DNA from: Streptomyces sp. NBC_00358
GTDB lineage: Bacteria > Actinomycetota > Actinomycetes > Streptomycetales > Streptomycetaceae
Length of the DNA: 64,000 nucleotides
Direction of reading: 5' to 3'
Assembly (NCBI RefSeq): GCF_036099295.1
Contig: NZ_CP107976.1
Coordinates: 8,246,001 to 8,310,000, forward strand
Made by a program: the position numbers and the translations under genes. Below are positions 62,826-64,000 of the stretch, piece by piece. Each line of letters begins with the position of its first letter. Positions within the stretch are counted from its first letter, which is position 1. The notes beneath the pieces were generated by a model. That model saw only the letters and a list, made by a program, of their open reading frames with translations. It was not told the DNA's origin and did no database searches.

Positions 62826-63788
62826 ATGCCGATTCATCCTGAGACCCTCCAGCGCTTCGCGCACATCGAGGGTGTTCCCAGCATGCAAGCCTTCTTCGAG
62901 GACCCGCAGTACGCCGAGCGGCGGGTCGCGTTCGAGTCCTGGCCGGACTACGAAGTCCCCGACGTCGCGGTTCGCGCGGCACGGGCGCCCGGGCCGCACG
63001 GTCCGGTGCCGGTACGGATCTACGGCGAGCGTCCAGGGGCGACCGGGCGTCCCGCACTCGTGTGGATGCACGGCGGCGCCTTCATGATGGGCGACCTGGA
63101 CATGCCCGAGGCGGACTGGACCTCGCGGGAGGTCGCGCAGCGCGCCGACGCGGTCGTGGTCTCGGTCGACTACCGGCTGTGCCAGAACGGCGTGCACTAC
63201 CCGGTGCCCCACGACGACGTCGTGGCCGCGGTGCGCTGGGTCCGCGAGAACGCGGCCGAACTGGGCGTCGATCCCGAATGGATCTCCGTCGGCGGGGCCA
63301 GCGCGGGCGCCAACCTCGCCGCCGGAGCCGCCCTGAAGCTGCGCGACGAGGACCGCCGGCCCCCCGCCCACCTGATCTTCGCCTACGGCGTCGCGCACGC
63401 GGTGCTCCCGCCGCTCGGTCCCGAGCTGGCCGGGCTGATGAGCCAGGTGCCCCAGGTGTTCCACTTCCCGCCGGAGGCGCACGGCTTCCTCAACCAGAAC
63501 TACCTCGGCGGCCCGCTCAGCAAGGCCGACGGATACGCCTTCCCGATCCTCGCCGACCTGCGAGGGATGTGCCCGACGCTGGTGCTCAACGCCGAGTACG
63601 ACGACCTGAGGGTCTCCGGCGAGGCCTTCGCGGCGGCGCTCGCGGCCACGGGCGTGGACGTGCGCCAGGTTTTGGTGCGCTCGATGATGCACGGCTACCT
63701 CAATCTCCCGGCCACGCTGGGGCCGACCGCCGACGCGCTGGACCTGATCGCGGCCACGGTCTGTCGGCCCGTGCCGGCCGGCGCATGA
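62826..63788 (+). CDS. Alpha/beta hydrolase of the hormone-sensitive-lipase family
   Basis: A 320-residue esterase: oxyanion WMHGGAFMMGD, nucleophile GGASAGANLA (Ser about 160), Asp in NAEYDDLRVSG, His in RSMMHGYLNLP. Cytoplasmic. The ATG at 62826 is preferred over the GTG at 62790, because the latter lies only 6 bp after the operator. Confidence 0.9.
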   Translation: MPIHPETLQRFAHIEGVPSMQAFFEDPQYAERRVAFESWPDYEVPDVAVRAARAPGPHGPVPVRIYGERPGATGRPALVWMHGGAFMMGDLDMPEADWTSREVAQRADAVVVSVDYRLCQNGVHYPVPHDDVVAAVRWVRENAAELGVDPEWISVGGASAGANLAAGAALKLRDEDRRPPAHLIFAYGVAHAVLPPLGPELAGLMSQVPQVFHFPPEAHGFLNQNYLGGPLSKADGYAFPILADLRGMCPTLVLNAEYDDLRVSGEAFAAALAATGVDVRQVLVRSMMHGYLNLPATLGPTADALDLIAATVCRPVPAGA

Positions 63789-64000
63789 GCGCGCCGACCC
63801 CGCCCGCCGCGCTGGCCGTCGAGCACCTCGGTTCCCCGCTCGGGCTCGGTGAGCCCGCGCCCCGGCTGTCGTGGCGGCTCCCGGAGGGCACGCGCACCCA
63901 GAGCGCGTACCGGATCCGGGCGGAGTTCGGTGGCGTGGTGCACGACTCGGACTGGGTCGGGTCCGCCGAAAGTGTTCTTCGGCCATGGCCGTTCGATCCG
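63785..64000 (+). CDS. Alpha-L-rhamnosidase (GH78), N-terminal part, cut by the window end
   Basis: The first 72 residues of a long enzyme: LAVEHLGSPLGLGEPAPRLS then WRLPEGTRTQSAYRIRAE is the typical N-terminal beta domain of bacterial GH78 rhamnosidases. It overlaps the esterase gene by ATGA. It would release L-rhamnose from plant glycosides or pectic fragments. The catalytic domain lies outside the window. Confidence 0.85.
   Translation, partial: MSAPTPPAALAVEHLGSPLGLGEPAPRLSWRLPEGTRTQSAYRIRAEFGGVVHDSDWVGSAESVLRPWPFDP

Overview
This 64 kb window is high-GC actinobacterial DNA and almost certainly chromosomal Streptomyces or a very close relative. The evidence is the strong GC bias at third codon positions, frequent GTG starts, many GntR, TetR, MarR and PadR regulators, and typical streptomycete families (Rv1733c-like membrane protein, GH75 chitosanase, Csp-type Cys-rich protein, long-form LeuA). 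All functional calls come from reading the translations and motifs; no database search was run.

Layout. 1-6.9 kb: GH13 alpha-glucosidase, a methyltransferase carrying an internal 33-bp repeat array, a GntR regulator with a dre-like operator, an acetylxylan-esterase-type hydrolase, and an Rv1733c-like protein beside a tandem universal stress protein. 7-14 kb: a molybdopterin oxidoreductase with its FAD/NAD(P) reductase, GNAT, MarR, a repeat-bearing lipoprotein, a PrmC-like methylase and an alpha/beta hydrolase. 14-22 kb: tandem repeats, a perfect 24-bp palindrome in front of a FadH-type dienoyl-CoA reductase, PadR, secreted proteins, GH75 chitosanase, and a divergent SDR/TetR pair. 22-24.3 kb: the dihydroxyacetone kinase operon dhaK-dhaL-dhaM.

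24.3-33.1 kb is an integrated accessory element. It is bounded by a 36-bp direct repeat (one mismatch) that contains the ribosome binding site and first codons of dhaK. A broken tyrosine recombinase gene lies just inside the right repeat. The cargo is a very large secreted polymorphic toxin (ricin-type lectin, about 650-residue Ala-rich coiled coil, HINT autoprotease, RNase A-like C-terminal toxin) and a translationally coupled putative immunity gene. An IS5-type transposase remnant and a two-repeat CRISPR-like vestige lie beside them. This is the most interesting part of the window.

33-44.5 kb: acyl-CoA dehydrogenase with TetR, a three-gene sugar ABC importer, a Gfo/Idh/MocA dehydrogenase, a DJ-1/PfpI protein, PadR/SnoaL-like pair, Csp-like protein, a degenerate histidine phosphatase, and a cobalamin riboswitch ahead of an orphan cbtB followed by a 44-bp perfect palindrome. 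44.5-55.2 kb: another acyl-CoA dehydrogenase, a pullulanase, a sarcosine/N-methyltryptophan-type oxidase, and leuA with an apparent leucine leader peptide and attenuator. Several decayed genes sit here (SDR, alpha-amylase, ABC ATPase, thioesterase).

55.2-64 kb: a divergently transcribed catabolic cluster. To the left are two FAH-family hydrolases and a carboxymuconolactone-decarboxylase-like protein. To the right are two SDRs, an amidohydrolase, two alpha/beta hydrolases, a GH43 glycosidase and the start of a GH78 alpha-L-rhamnosidase. The right-hand genes mostly overlap or abut. A 19-bp palindrome in the divergent promoter recurs in near-identical form inside the cluster, marking a local regulon that probably releases and degrades a plant-derived glycoside.
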